A stretch of 64,000 nucleotides of DNA from positions 186,001 through 250,000 of the forward strand of contig CAWKIV010000020.1 of the NCBI GenBank assembly GCA_963849885.1, given 5' to 3'. The DNA comes from CADCTP01 sp963849885 (GTDB lineage: Bacteria > Actinomycetota > Actinomycetes > Mycobacteriales > CADCTP01). How positions within the stretch are numbered: the stretch's first letter is position 1; each line of letters starts with the position of its first letter. Shown here piece after piece: positions 25,500 to 34,293 of this stretch. The position numbers and the translations under genes were made by a program. The notes beneath the pieces are model-generated. The model did no database searches. It was not told where the DNA came from and saw only the letters and a program-made list of their open reading frames with translations.

Positions 25500-28400
25500 G
25501 TGACCGACGTCCTGCCTCCGGCCGGCGGCGACCGGGTCGAGCCGGTCGACATCCAGATCGAGATGCAGCGGTCGTACATCGACTACGCCATGTCGGTGAT
25601 CGTCGGCCGTGCGCTGCCCGACGTCCGTGACGGCCTCAAGCCGGTGCACCGCAAGATCCTGTACGGGATGTTCGACTCCGGCTTCCGGCCGGACCGGCCG
25701 TACGTGAAGTGCGCCCGGGTGGTCGGCGACGTGATGGGCAACTACCACCCCCACGGCGACACGGCGATCTACGACACCCTGGTCCGGATGGCGCAGCCGT
25801 GGTCCATGCGCGCGCCCCTGGTCGACGGCCAGGGCAACTTCGGCTCCCCCGGCAACGATCCCGCCGCCGCCATGCGCTATTGCTTGACCGGCGACGCCCT
25901 GGTCCGGACGCCGCACGGCACGGTTCGCATCGGTGACGTCGTCCCGGATGCGGCCCCGGACAGCGACACCGACATCGACCTCAAGGTCACCGACCGCAAC
26001 GGCGACCCGGTCCGGGCCAGCAAGCTCTTCCACTCCGGCGACCACCCGACGCTGCGGCTGCGCACCCGCGAGGGCTACGAGCTGACCGGCACCGCCAACC
26101 ACCCGGTGCTCTGCCTGGTCAGCGTCGCCGGGGTGCCGACCCTGCTGTGGAAGCTGCTGGAGGAGATCCGGCCCGAGGACCACGTCGTGCTGCAGCGGGT
26201 ACCGGCCGACGAGATCGGCACCCCGCCGCTGCATGAGGTGCAGGCCGCGTTCCTGGCCGGCGCGTTCGTCAGCGAGGGCTTCGTCAGCGAGCGCCGGGCC
26301 GGCTTCAACAACACCGACCGGGAGTTCTTCGAGTCGGTGGTGGCGGCGTACGACGCGATCGTCGGCGGCCCGCGCTACGTCTCGTCCCGGGTGATCGCCT
26401 CCGGCAGCCTGCTGCACGAGCTGGACGTCCAGAACACGACCGCGCTCCGGTCGAGCGTCCTCGGCGACATGGTCGGGCTGCGCAGCGCCGACAAGCGGGT
26501 CCCGGACTTCGTCTGGGGCAGCTCGCCGGCGGTGAAGCGGGTCTTCCTGCAGGCGCTCTTCACCGGCGACGGCTCGTCCTCGCTGCTGCCGCGCAACACG
26601 ATCCAGGTCTCCTACTCGACCCGCAGCCGGCGGCTGGCGGCCGAGGTGCAGCAGCTGCTGCTGGAGTTCGGCGTCGTGTCGAGGCAGTGCGCGTACGACA
26701 ACGGCGAGATCAAGGTCGTCATCACCAACCGGAGGGACGCCCGGACCTTCGCCGGCACGGTCGGCTTCGCCGGCGCGAAGCAGAGCAAGCTGCAGGACGA
26801 GCTCTTCACGGTGCCGGTGGACTCGACCGCCCAGAGCAGCGACCGGGTCCCGTACGTGGCGGACTTCCTGCGTGCGCACGGTGCGGCCCGGTGGACCGAG
26901 AGCGACTGGCTGCGCCGGCACGCGGTCGACCTGGTCGAGCGGTGGGAGCGGCGCGGCGACGAGATCCGCGCGCACATCACCTCGGCCGAGGCGCTCGCGG
27001 TGATCGAGCCGCTGGTCGACGGCCGCTTCTACTACGCCCGGGTCGAGTCGGTCTCGGCCGCCGGCGTGCAGCCGGTCTACTCGCTGCGCGTCGACACCGA
27101 CGACCACGCCTTCGTCACCAACGGCTTCGTCAGCCACAACACCGAGTCGCGGCTGACGCCCTTGGCGATGGAGATGTTGCGGGACATCGAGAAGGAGACC
27201 GTCGACTTCTCGCCGACGTACGACGGGAACACCACCGAGCCGGACGTGCTGCCGGCCCGCTTCCCCAACCTGCTGGTCAACGGCGGGTCCGGGATCGCGG
27301 TCGGGATGGCGACCAACATCCCGCCGCACAACCTGCGCGAGGTCGCCGACGGCGTCATCTGGGCGCTGGAGCACCCGGACGCGACCGAGGACGAGCTGCT
27401 CACCGCGCTGATGGAGCGGATCAAGGGTCCCGACTTCCCGACCGCGGGGCTGATCGTCGGCCGGGACGGGATCGAGGACGCGTACCGGACCGGGCGCGGC
27501 TCGATCCGGATGCGCGCGGTGGTGACGGTCGAGGAGGACGCCCGCGGGCGGACCACCCTGGTGGTCACCGAGCTGCCGTACCAGGTCAACCCGGACAACC
27601 TGGCCGAGTCGATCGCCGACGCGGTCCGGGACGGGCGGCTGGCCGGCATCAGCGACATCGCGGACGAGTCGTCCGACCGGGTCGGCCGCCGGCTGGTCAT
27701 CACGCTGCGCCGGGACGCGGTCGCCAAGGTCGTGCTGAACAACCTCTACAAGCACACCCAGCTGCAGACGACGTTCGGCGCCAACATGCTGGCCCTGGTC
27801 GACGGGGTGCCGCGGACGCTGCGGCTGGACCAGTTCGTCCGGCACTACGTCGTGCACCAGATCGAGGTCATCGTCCGGCGCACCCGCTACCTGCTGCGCA
27901 AGGCCGAGGAGCGCGCCCACATCCTGCGCGCGCTGCTCAAGGCGATCGACCAGCTCGACGCGGTGATCGCGCTGATCCGGGGCAGCGAGTCGGCCGACGC
28001 CGCCCGCGGCGGCCTGATGCGGCTGCTGGACATCGACGAGGTCCAGGCCACCGCGATCCTGGACATGCAGCTGCGCCGGCTGGCCGCCCTGGAGCGGCAG
28101 CGGCTGATCGACGAGTACGCCCAGATCGAGGCGGAGATCGCGGAGTACAACTCGATCCTGGCCAGCGAGACCCGGCAGCGGCAGATCGTCAAGGACGAGC
28201 TCTCCGAGATCGCGGAGAAGTACGGCAACGAGCGGCGCACCCGGCTGGTCCCGCACGACGGCGACGTGTCCATGGAGGACCTGATCGCCGAGGAGGACGT
28301 GGTCGTCACGATCTCCCGCACCGGCTACGCGAAGCGCACCAAGACCGACCTCTACCGGTCCCAGAAGCGCGGCGGCAAGGGCATCCAGGGCGCCGCGCTG

Positions 28401-29234
28401 AAGCAGGACGACATCGTCGCCCACTTCTTCGTCACCTCGACGCACAACTGGATCTTGTTCTTCACCAACAAGGGCCGGGTCTACCGGGCGAAGGCGTACG
28501 AGCTGCCGGAGGCCAACCGGGCCGCCCGCGGCCAGCACGTGGCCAACCTGCTGGCCTTCCAGCCGGACGAGCAGATCGCCCAGGTCATCCAGCTGCGGAC
28601 CTACGACGTCGCGCCGTACCTGGTGCTGGCGACCCGGCGCGGGCTGGTGAAGAAGACCAAGCTCACGGACTTCGACTCCAACCGGACCGGCGGCATCGTC
28701 GCGATCAACCTGCGCGAGGACGACGAGCTGATCGCGGCCTCCCTGATCGAGCCGACCGACGACCTGCTGCTGGTCAGCCGGCGGGCGCAGTCCATCCGCT
28801 TCCACGCGGACGACGAGTCGCTGCGGCCGATGGGCCGGGCCACCAGCGGCGTCATCGGCATGCGTTTCGGCTCCGAGGACGAGCTGCTGGCCATGGAAGT
28901 GGCCCGCGAGGGGGTCGAGATCCTGGTCGCCACCGAGGGCGGATACGCCAAGCGCACGCGCCTGGAGGAGTACCCGCTCCAGGGCCGAGGCGGCAAGGGA
29001 GTGCTGACCGCGCGTATTGTTTCCACCCGTGGTGGGCTCGTCGGAGCGCTCGCCGTGCGTCCGGAGGACGAGATCTACGCGATCACGTCCAACGGCGGAG
29101 TCATCCGAACGAGCGCGCGCGAGGTCCGGCGGGCACAGCGGCAGACGATGGGAGTCCGGCTCATGAACCTCCCCGAGGGCGTGACCCTGCTCGCGGTCGC
29201 GCGCAACGCGGACGAGCCGGACGAGCAGGGGTAG
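25500..29234 (+). CDS. gyrA: DNA gyrase subunit A with in-frame intein
   Basis: A 1244-residue precursor; removing the 420-residue intein leaves a normal 824-residue GyrA, the DNA breaking-rejoining subunit. The catalytic tyrosine is the last extein residue before the intein (AAMRY, Tyr127). The extein resumes at TESRLTPLAMEMLRDIEKET. The GyrA box in the C-terminal wrapping domain appears as QKRGGKGIQG near residue 955 of the precursor. The gene starts at GTG and is co-transcribed with gyrB. Function depends on protein splicing because the intein separates active-site residues. Confidence 0.97.
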   Translation: MTDVLPPAGGDRVEPVDIQIEMQRSYIDYAMSVIVGRALPDVRDGLKPVHRKILYGMFDSGFRPDRPYVKCARVVGDVMGNYHPHGDTAIYDTLVRMAQPWSMRAPLVDGQGNFGSPGNDPAAAMRYCLTGDALVRTPHGTVRIGDVVPDAAPDSDTDIDLKVTDRNGDPVRASKLFHSGDHPTLRLRTREGYELTGTANHPVLCLVSVAGVPTLLWKLLEEIRPEDHVVLQRVPADEIGTPPLHEVQAAFLAGAFVSEGFVSERRAGFNNTDREFFESVVAAYDAIVGGPRYVSSRVIASGSLLHELDVQNTTALRSSVLGDMVGLRSADKRVPDFVWGSSPAVKRVFLQALFTGDGSSSLLPRNTIQVSYSTRSRRLAAEVQQLLLEFGVVSRQCAYDNGEIKVVITNRRDARTFAGTVGFAGAKQSKLQDELFTVPVDSTAQSSDRVPYVADFLRAHGAARWTESDWLRRHAVDLVERWERRGDEIRAHITSAEALAVIEPLVDGRFYYARVESVSAAGVQPVYSLRVDTDDHAFVTNGFVSHNTESRLTPLAMEMLRDIEKETVDFSPTYDGNTTEPDVLPARFPNLLVNGGSGIAVGMATNIPPHNLREVADGVIWALEHPDATEDELLTALMERIKGPDFPTAGLIVGRDGIEDAYRTGRGSIRMRAVVTVEEDARGRTTLVVTELPYQVNPDNLAESIADAVRDGRLAGISDIADESSDRVGRRLVITLRRDAVAKVVLNNLYKHTQLQTTFGANMLALVDGVPRTLRLDQFVRHYVVHQIEVIVRRTRYLLRKAEERAHILRALLKAIDQLDAVIALIRGSESADAARGGLMRLLDIDEVQATAILDMQLRRLAALERQRLIDEYAQIEAEIAEYNSILASETRQRQIVKDELSEIAEKYGNERRTRLVPHDGDVSMEDLIAEEDVVVTISRTGYAKRTKTDLYRSQKRGGKGIQGAALKQDDIVAHFFVTSTHNWILFFTNKGRVYRAKAYELPEANRAARGQHVANLLAFQPDEQIAQVIQLRTYDVAPYLVLATRRGLVKKTKLTDFDSNRTGGIVAINLREDDELIAASLIEPTDDLLLVSRRAQSIRFHADDESLRPMGRATSGVIGMRFGSEDELLAMEVAREGVEILVATEGGYAKRTRLEEYPLQGRGGKGVLTARIVSTRGGLVGALAVRPEDEIYAITSNGGVIRTSAREVRRAQRQTMGVRLMNLPEGVTLLAVARNADEPDEQG
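25881..27140 (+). mobile_element. GyrA intein with LAGLIDADG homing endonuclease
   Basis: A 420-residue intein occupying the same site as mycobacterial GyrA inteins, directly after the catalytic Tyr. Block A starts at Cys1 (CLTGDALVRTPHG), block B is GTANHPVLC, block F is VYSLRVDTDDHAFVTNG, and block G ends VSHN before extein Thr. Unlike the roughly 198-residue Mycobacterium xenopi mini-intein it retains an endonuclease: LAGAFVSEGFVS (block C) and LQALFTGDGSSS (block E). The first acidic residue is Glu rather than the more usual Asp, so cutting activity is uncertain. Splicing residues are intact. Confidence 0.95.
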
Positions 29235-29237
29235 CCC

Positions 29238-30597
29238 ATGAGCGAACCGCGGTATCCGACCCGGGTGAGCGATCCCGACGAGACCACTCGCATCCCCAAG
29301 GAGGCCCTGGAGGGCCTCCGGGACGCCGACCAGGCCCGGGAGGGCGGCCGGCCGACCAACGGCTCGTCCGGTGGCGGCGCCCCGTCGGTGCCGCCGGCCC
29401 GGGACGCGGGCTCGTCGACGCCGGCCAACGGGACTTCCCGACCGGGCGCCAACGGCTTCCCGTCGGACGGCTCGCCCGCGGTGCCGCCCCGTCCGCCGGT
29501 GTTCGGCGGCGCCGGGACGAACGGGTCGGGTGGCTTCCGGTCCGAGCCGAGTGGCTCAGCACCGTCGCCGTCCGGCGGCTCGGCCGGCTCCGGCTCGCTG
29601 GGGGGCTCGTTCGGGTCTCCCTCGTTGGGCTCGGGCTCGTTCGGGTCCGACCCGCTCGGATCCAGCTCGCAAGGGTCCAGCTCGCAAGGGTCCAGCTCGC
29701 ACGGCTCCAGCTCGCACGGCTCCAGCTCGCACGGCTCCAGCTCGCACGGCTCCAGCTCGCACGGCTCCGACCCGCTCGGATCCAGCTCGCACGGGTCCGA
29801 CCCGCTCGGATCCAGCTCGCACGGGTCCGACTCGCTCGGATCCAGCTCGTTCGGGTCCAGCTCGCACGGGTCCAGCTCGCACGGGTCCGGCTCGCACGGG
29901 TCCAGCTCGTACGGGTCCGGCTCGCTACGGGTCCGGCTCGCCCGGGTCCGGCTCGCCGGGCTCGGCTGCCGGGTCCGGCCCGGCGGGGTCGCCGCCGCAG
30001 GTCCCCTCGCCGATCGGCTACCCGGAGCGGTCGCAGACCGGCTACTCGCCGGCGGCGTACCAGGGGTCGTACTCGTCGGGCTACCCGTCGGTGGACGCGC
30101 CGACCACGGTCACCGGTCCGGGCGGCGCGGGGCCGGGTGCGGCTGCCGGCGCCGGGCTGGGCGGCGCGACCGCCGCGGCCCGCTCCTCGCTGGGCACCCC
30201 CAACCGGCCGGCGCCGCACCGCGGTGGCGCCGGCCCCGGCCGGCCACCGCGCCGGGCCCGGCTGCTGGTCCGGCACATCGACCCGTGGTCGACGCTGAAG
30301 TTCTCCTTCGTGCTGTCCGTGGCGATGTTCTTCGTCTGGCTGGTCGCCGTCGGCGTGCTCTACGGCGTGCTGGACGGGATGGGCGTCTTCGAGCAGATCA
30401 ACGGGCTGTACGACGAGGTCTCCGGCAACAGCGGCGACCGGCTCTTCTCGCCCGGCCTGGTGCTCGGCTCGGCCACCGTGGTGGGCGCGGTCAACATCGT
30501 GCTCTTCACCGCGCTGGCCACCATCGGGGCGTTCGTCTACAACATCTGCTCGGACCTGGTCGGCGGCATCGAAGTGACGCTCGCCGAGCGCGACTAG
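29238..30597 (+). CDS. DUF3566 transmembrane protein, frame-disrupted
   Basis: The gene after gyrA encodes the DUF3566 family, a conserved actinobacterial membrane protein of unknown function. The N-terminal frame (SEPRYPTRVSDPDETTRIPK) runs through a long Gly/Ser/His-rich repeat. The C-terminal frame holds HIDPWSTLKFSFVLSVAMFF and two membrane helices, ending CSDLVGGIEVTLAERD. The frames differ by one base: removing one C near 29925 joins GSSSYGSGS to YGSGSPGSGSPG seamlessly. The disordered N-terminus of about 320 residues is much longer than is usual. The frame break is probably a sequencing error or slippage in the repeat. Confidence 0.82.
29661..29925 (+). repeat. 15-bp tandem repeat encoding GSSSH/GSSSQ units
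   Basis: Units of TCCAGCTCGCACGGG and variants are repeated about 17 times, encoding Gly-Ser-Ser-Ser-His/Gln with occasional SDPLG units, in the N-terminal region of the DUF3566 gene. A 15-base unit keeps frame when copy number changes. Confidence 0.9.
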
Positions 30598-30622
30598 CGC
30601 CGCGGGGAGCCGGGATACCGGG

Positions 30623-30652
30623 TTGGGGCGGCTCAGCCCTGACGTGTAACCT
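30623..30652 (+). promoter_or_regulatory. tRNA-Ile promoter
   Basis: TTGGGG (30623-30628) and TAACCT (30647-30652) are 18 bases apart, with the tRNA starting 18 bases downstream. Confidence 0.65.
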
Positions 30653-30670
30653 CGGCTCCCGCACCGCCCG

Positions 30671-30744
30671 GGGCCTGTAGCTCAGCCGGTTAGAGCGCAT
30701 CCCTGATAAGGATGAGGCCGGAGGTTCAAGTCCTCCCAGGCCCA
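30671..30744 (+). tRNA. tRNA-Ile (GAT)
   Basis: A full cloverleaf: acceptor GGGCCTG/CAGGCCC, anticodon loop CTGATAA (anticodon GAT), T-arm with GTTCAAG. CCA is not encoded. Its place after gyrA matches the mycobacterial ileT position. Confidence 0.97.
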
Positions 30745-30790
30745 CCCCACCCGGGTCAACGACAGTGCCGTCAACCAACCAGGAGCTCCC

Positions 30791-30916
30791 GTGAAGAAGC
30801 TGCTCGCGCTCGCCGCTGCCGCCGCCGGTGGCCTCTTCCTGCTCCGCAAGCGGCGCACCGCGAAGGCCGAGTCCGACCTCTGGGCGCAGGCGACCACCGA
30901 GCCCGACCTGCGCTAG
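30791..30916 (+). CDS. DLW-39 family small protein
   Basis: A 41-residue protein, KKLLALAAAAAGGLFLLRKR then a tail containing SDLWAQAT. The DLW motif and size match the DLW-39 family, found between or beside tRNA genes downstream of gyrA in actinobacteria. One hydrophobic segment (2-18) followed by RKRR suggests a membrane anchor with a cytoplasmic tail. AGGAG precedes the GTG. Function is unknown. Confidence 0.85.
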   Translation: MKKLLALAAAAAGGLFLLRKRRTAKAESDLWAQATTEPDLR

Positions 30917-30934
30917 GCCCGGGGTCCCCGACCC

Positions 30935-31010
30935 GGGGACGTAGCTCAACTGGCAGAGCACCGCCTTTGCAAGGCGGGGGTTGGGGGTTCGAGTCCCCCC
31001 GTCTCCACCA
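30935..31010 (+). tRNA. tRNA-Ala (TGC)
   Basis: Acceptor GGGGACG/CGTCTCC, anticodon loop TTTGCAA (anticodon TGC), T-loop GTTCGAG, and an encoded 3' CCA, in contrast to the tRNA-Ile upstream. Confidence 0.97.
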
Positions 31011-31120
31011 GCACGAACGCGCTGCCGGTGCACGTCAGGACTCCCCGGAAGTCAGCAGATCGTCAGCAGCCGACCCAGCGAACACCGCGCGGACCCGCAA
31101 GTTCTTGCCCGGAATCGCGC

Positions 31121-31684
31121 TCACCGCCTCGTCTCGTACCTGGTCAGGACCACGCCGCCGGGAAACGTCCGCGTCTCCACCAGGTTCAGGTTCACCCAGC
31201 TGTCCAGCGCGGTGAAGAACGGTGTGCCGCCGCCCACCAGCACCGGATGGGTGACGATCTCGTACTCGTCGACCAGCCCGGCCCGCATGGCCGCCCCAGC
31301 GAGCGTTGCGCCACCGACCCTCATCGGCTCGCCGTCGTCGGCCTTGAGTCGGGTGATCTCCGCTACAGCGTCGCCGGTGACCAGGCGGGTGTTCCAGTCG
31401 ACCTTGTCGATCGTCGAGGAGAACACCACCTTCGGCGTGTCCCGCCAGTTCCGCGCGAACTCGATCTGCGCCGGGGTGGCGTCGGGCTGCTGGTCGCCGG
31501 TCGGCCAGTGGGAACTCATCGCCTCCCACAGCTTGCGCCCGTACATCAACAGCCCGATCGCCAACTCCTGGTTGAGCCACCACTGAAACAGCTCGTCGCT
31601 CGGCGCGCTCCAGCCGAGGTCGTCGCCGGGCGCGGCGATGTAGCCGTCCAGGGTCAGGTTCATGCCGTAGATCAGTTTCCGCAT
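31121..31684 (-). CDS. Dihydrofolate reductase family protein (RibD C-terminal-like)
   Basis: A 187-residue protein with the dihydrofolate-reductase/RibD-C fold: MRKLIYGMNLTLDGYIAAPG at the start, LMYGRKLWEAM, and MRVGGATLAGAAMRAGLVDE plus HPVLVGGGTPFF near the end. These YyaP/YwjB-like proteins reduce unknown substrates with NADPH. ATG 31684 was chosen over an upstream in-frame start because the family motif starts there. The gap between tRNA-Ala and this gene (about 110 bases) shows nothing definite. Confidence 0.85.
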   Translation of the reverse strand: MRKLIYGMNLTLDGYIAAPGDDLGWSAPSDELFQWWLNQELAIGLLMYGRKLWEAMSSHWPTGDQQPDATPAQIEFARNWRDTPKVVFSSTIDKVDWNTRLVTGDAVAEITRLKADDGEPMRVGGATLAGAAMRAGLVDEYEIVTHPVLVGGGTPFFTALDSWVNLNLVETRTFPGGVVLTRYETRR

Positions 31685-31786
31685 GGCGCCATGCCTTTCT
31701 GTCAGTCGGTCTCGGTGCTTCGCCATCGCCGTTATCCCGCTCGCCGACCATCGTCGGTCCCGGCCGCCGGCTGCGCGTCCGGCAGG

Positions 31787-32173
31787 TCAGGCGCTGCGTT
31801 CGGGGGCGCTGCGCTCCACGCAGAATTCGTTGCCCTCGGGGTCGGCGAGCACGGCCCAGCCGGTGCCGTCGGGGTTGCGGCGGTCGGCGACCAGGGTGGC
31901 GCCGAGGGCGAGCAGCCGGGTCACCTCCTCGTCCCGGGTGCGGTCGGTCGGCTGCAGGTCGAGGTGGACGCGGGACGGCAGCGGCGCCGGCTCCGGCATG
32001 CCGATGAAGAGCAGCGCCAGCGAGCCGTCCGGCGCGACCAGCAGCCCCTCCGGGTCGTCCGGCTCGTTGGGGTTGTCCGGGTCCTCGCCCCAGCCGGTCA
32101 CCTCGGCCCAGAAGCCGACCAGCCGGTACGGGTCGCGGCAGGCGATGTTGACGTGTCTGATGCGGGCGGTCAC
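31787..32173 (-). CDS. VOC family protein
   Basis: A 128-residue glyoxalase/bleomycin-resistance fold protein. It begins TARIRHVNIACRDPYRLVGF and ends WAVLADPEGNEFCVERS, with RVHLDLQPTD in the middle, the usual two-module VOC layout of the small actinobacterial type. The ligand is unknown. It is transcribed in the same direction as the DHFR-like gene, 100 bases apart. Confidence 0.85.
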   Translation of the reverse strand: MTARIRHVNIACRDPYRLVGFWAEVTGWGEDPDNPNEPDDPEGLLVAPDGSLALLFIGMPEPAPLPSRVHLDLQPTDRTRDEEVTRLLALGATLVADRRNPDGTGWAVLADPEGNEFCVERSAPERSA

Positions 32174-32268
32174 GCGGGGCTGCCTCCTCGGGTCGCCGCC
32201 GATGCTGCCAGCGCCGTCCAGCGGATTCCGCCGGGAAACCCGGTGGCGCGCGCTGCGACGCTACGGGG

Positions 32269-33261
32269 GTGAGCGACCCCGAGCGGCGCCGGCAGCTGGC
32301 CGGGCTGCGGACGATCGCCGGCCGGGCGCTCGCCGCGTACGAGCTGGTGGCGCCGGTCTGCACGCTGGTCTCGCACGGCTGGAACACGACGTACCGGGTG
32401 GACACCGCCGACGGCACCCGGCTGCTGCTGCGGGTGCACCGGCCCGAGGTGACCGGGATCGACCAGATCGCGGCCGAGCTGGCGTGGCTGGACGCGCTGG
32501 CCCGGGACACCGCGCTGCCGGTGCCGCGGGTGATCCGCCGCCGCGACGGCGCGCCCGCCGGCACCGAGGGCGGCCGGGTCTGCGTGCTGCTGTCCTGGAC
32601 GCCCGGCCGGTTCCTGGAGGACGGGTTGCGGCCGGTGCACCTGCGCCGGGTCGGCGGCCTGCTGGCCGGGCTGCACGAGCACCGGCGCCGGTGGTCGCTC
32701 CCCGGCGGGGTCACCGCCCGCCCCGTGTACGGGGTGGACGAGGAGTCCTGGCGCCACCCGGACCAGCTCGGGCCGGAGTCCGTGCGGCGGATGGCCGCGG
32801 TGGCCCAGGACGCGTACGGGGAGGACGCCGGCGCGGTGGTGACCGCGACGATGCAGCGGATCGGGGCCACCGCCGACGGCCTCGGCACCGGACCGGACGA
32901 GTACGGGCTGCTGCACGGCGACCTGCACTACGAGAACTTCCTCTTCACCGCCGGCGGCCGGGCCGCGGCGATCGACTTCGACGACTGCGGGCTCGGCCAC
33001 GACGCGTACGACCTGGCCGTGACGGTGTCCGAGCTGCGGCACCGCGCCGACATCGACGCGCTGCGCGCGGCCCTGCTCGCCGGCTACCGGGAGGTCCGGC
33101 CGCTCAGCGGCGCGGCGGAGGCGGGCATCGACGCCTTCGCCGAGCTGAAGCGGGTGCAGCTGATGTTCTGGATCATCGACCGCCGGCACGGCGACGCGGC
33201 CGAGTGGTGGCGGCGCTCGACGGCCAACGACCTGGCCGCCCTGCGCGCCTTCCTCGACTGA
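32269..33261 (+). CDS. Aminoglycoside phosphotransferase-like kinase
   Basis: A 330-residue APH/choline-kinase-fold enzyme. It has the nucleotide-pocket start GWNTTYRVDTADGTRLLLRV, catalytic LLHGDLHYENFLF (Asp near 222) and AIDFDDCGLGHDAYDLAV, the DFD metal motif. Members phosphorylate sugars, amino-alcohols or protein serines (SrkA-like); HGDLHYEN is closer to SrkA than to resistance enzymes. The GTG start has no separate ribosome site. A GC-rich repeat follows it. Confidence 0.82.
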   Translation: MSDPERRRQLAGLRTIAGRALAAYELVAPVCTLVSHGWNTTYRVDTADGTRLLLRVHRPEVTGIDQIAAELAWLDALARDTALPVPRVIRRRDGAPAGTEGGRVCVLLSWTPGRFLEDGLRPVHLRRVGGLLAGLHEHRRRWSLPGGVTARPVYGVDEESWRHPDQLGPESVRRMAAVAQDAYGEDAGAVVTATMQRIGATADGLGTGPDEYGLLHGDLHYENFLFTAGGRAAAIDFDDCGLGHDAYDLAVTVSELRHRADIDALRAALLAGYREVRPLSGAAEAGIDAFAELKRVQLMFWIIDRRHGDAAEWWRRSTANDLAALRAFLD

Positions 33262-33366
33262 CCGCCGACCGCCCGACCGCCCGACCGGCCCGACCGCCCG
33301 ACCGCCCGACCGCCCCGACCGCCCCGACCGCCCCGACCGGCTGACCGGCTGACCGGCTGACCGGCC
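33262..33366. repeat. GC-rich 8-9 bp tandem repeats
   Basis: About twelve units of GACCGCCC, GACCGCCCC and GACCGGCT fill the gap between the kinase and the AraC-type regulator. There is no coding signal. Confidence 0.85.
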
Positions 33367-33383
33367 CGGCCTACGCTGAGGCC

Positions 33384-33854
33384 GTGACCGCGGTGACCCG
33401 GCCGCCGGCGGTGGACCTGCTCCGCCACCTGCGCCGCGCCCGCGACCACATCGACCGGCACTACGCCGCCCCGCTCGACCTCGACGCGCTGGCCCGGGTG
33501 GCCGGGGTGTCCAAGCACCACTTCGCCCGCAGCTTCGAGGCCGCGTACGGGGAGACGCCGATCCGCTACCTGACCCGGCGCCGGATCGAGCGGGCCCAGG
33601 ACCTGCTGCGCTCGGCCAACCTCACGGTGACCGAGGTGTGCATGCTGGTCGGCTTCGCCAGCCTCGGCTCGTTCTCCTCCCGCTTCGCCCAGCTGGTCGG
33701 GGAGAGCCCGACCGCGTACCGGAACCGCTGGGCCGCCCGCGGCGGCGCCCGGGTGCCGGGCTGCTTCCTCTTCATGCACGGCGGCGTGGACCCGGGCGGC
33801 ACCACCGGCAAGAGCGCAACCTCGGAGAAGCCCGCGGGCGCCGGCGAGGCCTAG
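33384..33854 (+). CDS. AraC family transcriptional regulator
   Basis: A 156-residue regulator with only the DNA-binding part of AraC: first HTH LDLDALARVAGVSKHHFARS (about 32-51) and second HTH LTVTEVCMLVGFASLGSFSS (about 76-96) with the closing SPTAYRNRW. It lacks a cupin sensor domain, so a separate signal or partner is expected. TACGCT (33372-33377), six bases before the GTG, suggests a leaderless transcript. It lies 10 bases before the VOC gene, its likely target. Confidence 0.88.
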   Translation: MTAVTRPPAVDLLRHLRRARDHIDRHYAAPLDLDALARVAGVSKHHFARSFEAAYGETPIRYLTRRRIERAQDLLRSANLTVTEVCMLVGFASLGSFSSRFAQLVGESPTAYRNRWAARGGARVPGCFLFMHGGVDPGGTTGKSATSEKPAGAGEA

Positions 33855-33864
33855 CGTCGTCCGC

Positions 33865-34293
33865 ATGATCACCAACATCTCGCTGGTCACCGTCTACTGC
33901 CTGGACCAGGACCGGGCCCGCGCCTTCTACGTCGACGTCCTCGGCTTCGAGCCGGGTGCGGACGTGCTGCTCGGCGAGGGGTTCCGCTGGGTCACGGTGA
34001 AGCACCCGGCGCAGCCGGAGCTCGAGGTGACGCTGATGACGCCCGGCCCGCCGCTGGACCCCGACGCCGCCGACTTCGTCCGCCGGCAGCTGGAGAAGGG
34101 GCAGCTGGGCGGGCTCGGGCTCAGCGTCGACGACTGCCACAAGACGTACCAGGAGCTGGTCGGGAAGGGCGTCACGTTCCTGCAGGAGCCGTCCGACCGG
34201 CCGTACGGGGTCGAGGCGGTGATGCGGGACAACTCCGGCAACTGGCTGGTGCTGGTGGAGCCGCGGGACTACACGCCGGCGGACTTCACCTGA
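33865..34293 (+). CDS. VOC/glyoxalase family protein
   Basis: A 142-residue VOC protein starting MITNISLVTVYCLDQDRARA and ending DNSGNWLVLVEP. AraC-VOC pairs with this exact order are common in actinomycetes. TAGCGT (33852-33857), whose first three bases are the AraC stop codon, lies seven bases before the ATG and may drive a leaderless mRNA independent of the regulator. The last 25 bases overlap the convergent PAP2-type gene. Confidence 0.85.
   Translation: MITNISLVTVYCLDQDRARAFYVDVLGFEPGADVLLGEGFRWVTVKHPAQPELEVTLMTPGPPLDPDAADFVRRQLEKGQLGGLGLSVDDCHKTYQELVGKGVTFLQEPSDRPYGVEAVMRDNSGNWLVLVEPRDYTPADFT

Noticed and set aside
23355..28805. An 1816-codon open frame on the minus strand opposite gyrB/gyrA
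   Set aside because: It is the antisense shadow of highly GC-biased coding sequence; its product is His/Asp/Val/Arg-rich without domains, and both sense genes are certain.
29661..29925. A CRISPR-like array
   Set aside because: The 15-bp units are directly adjacent with no unique spacers and are in frame with a coding sequence.
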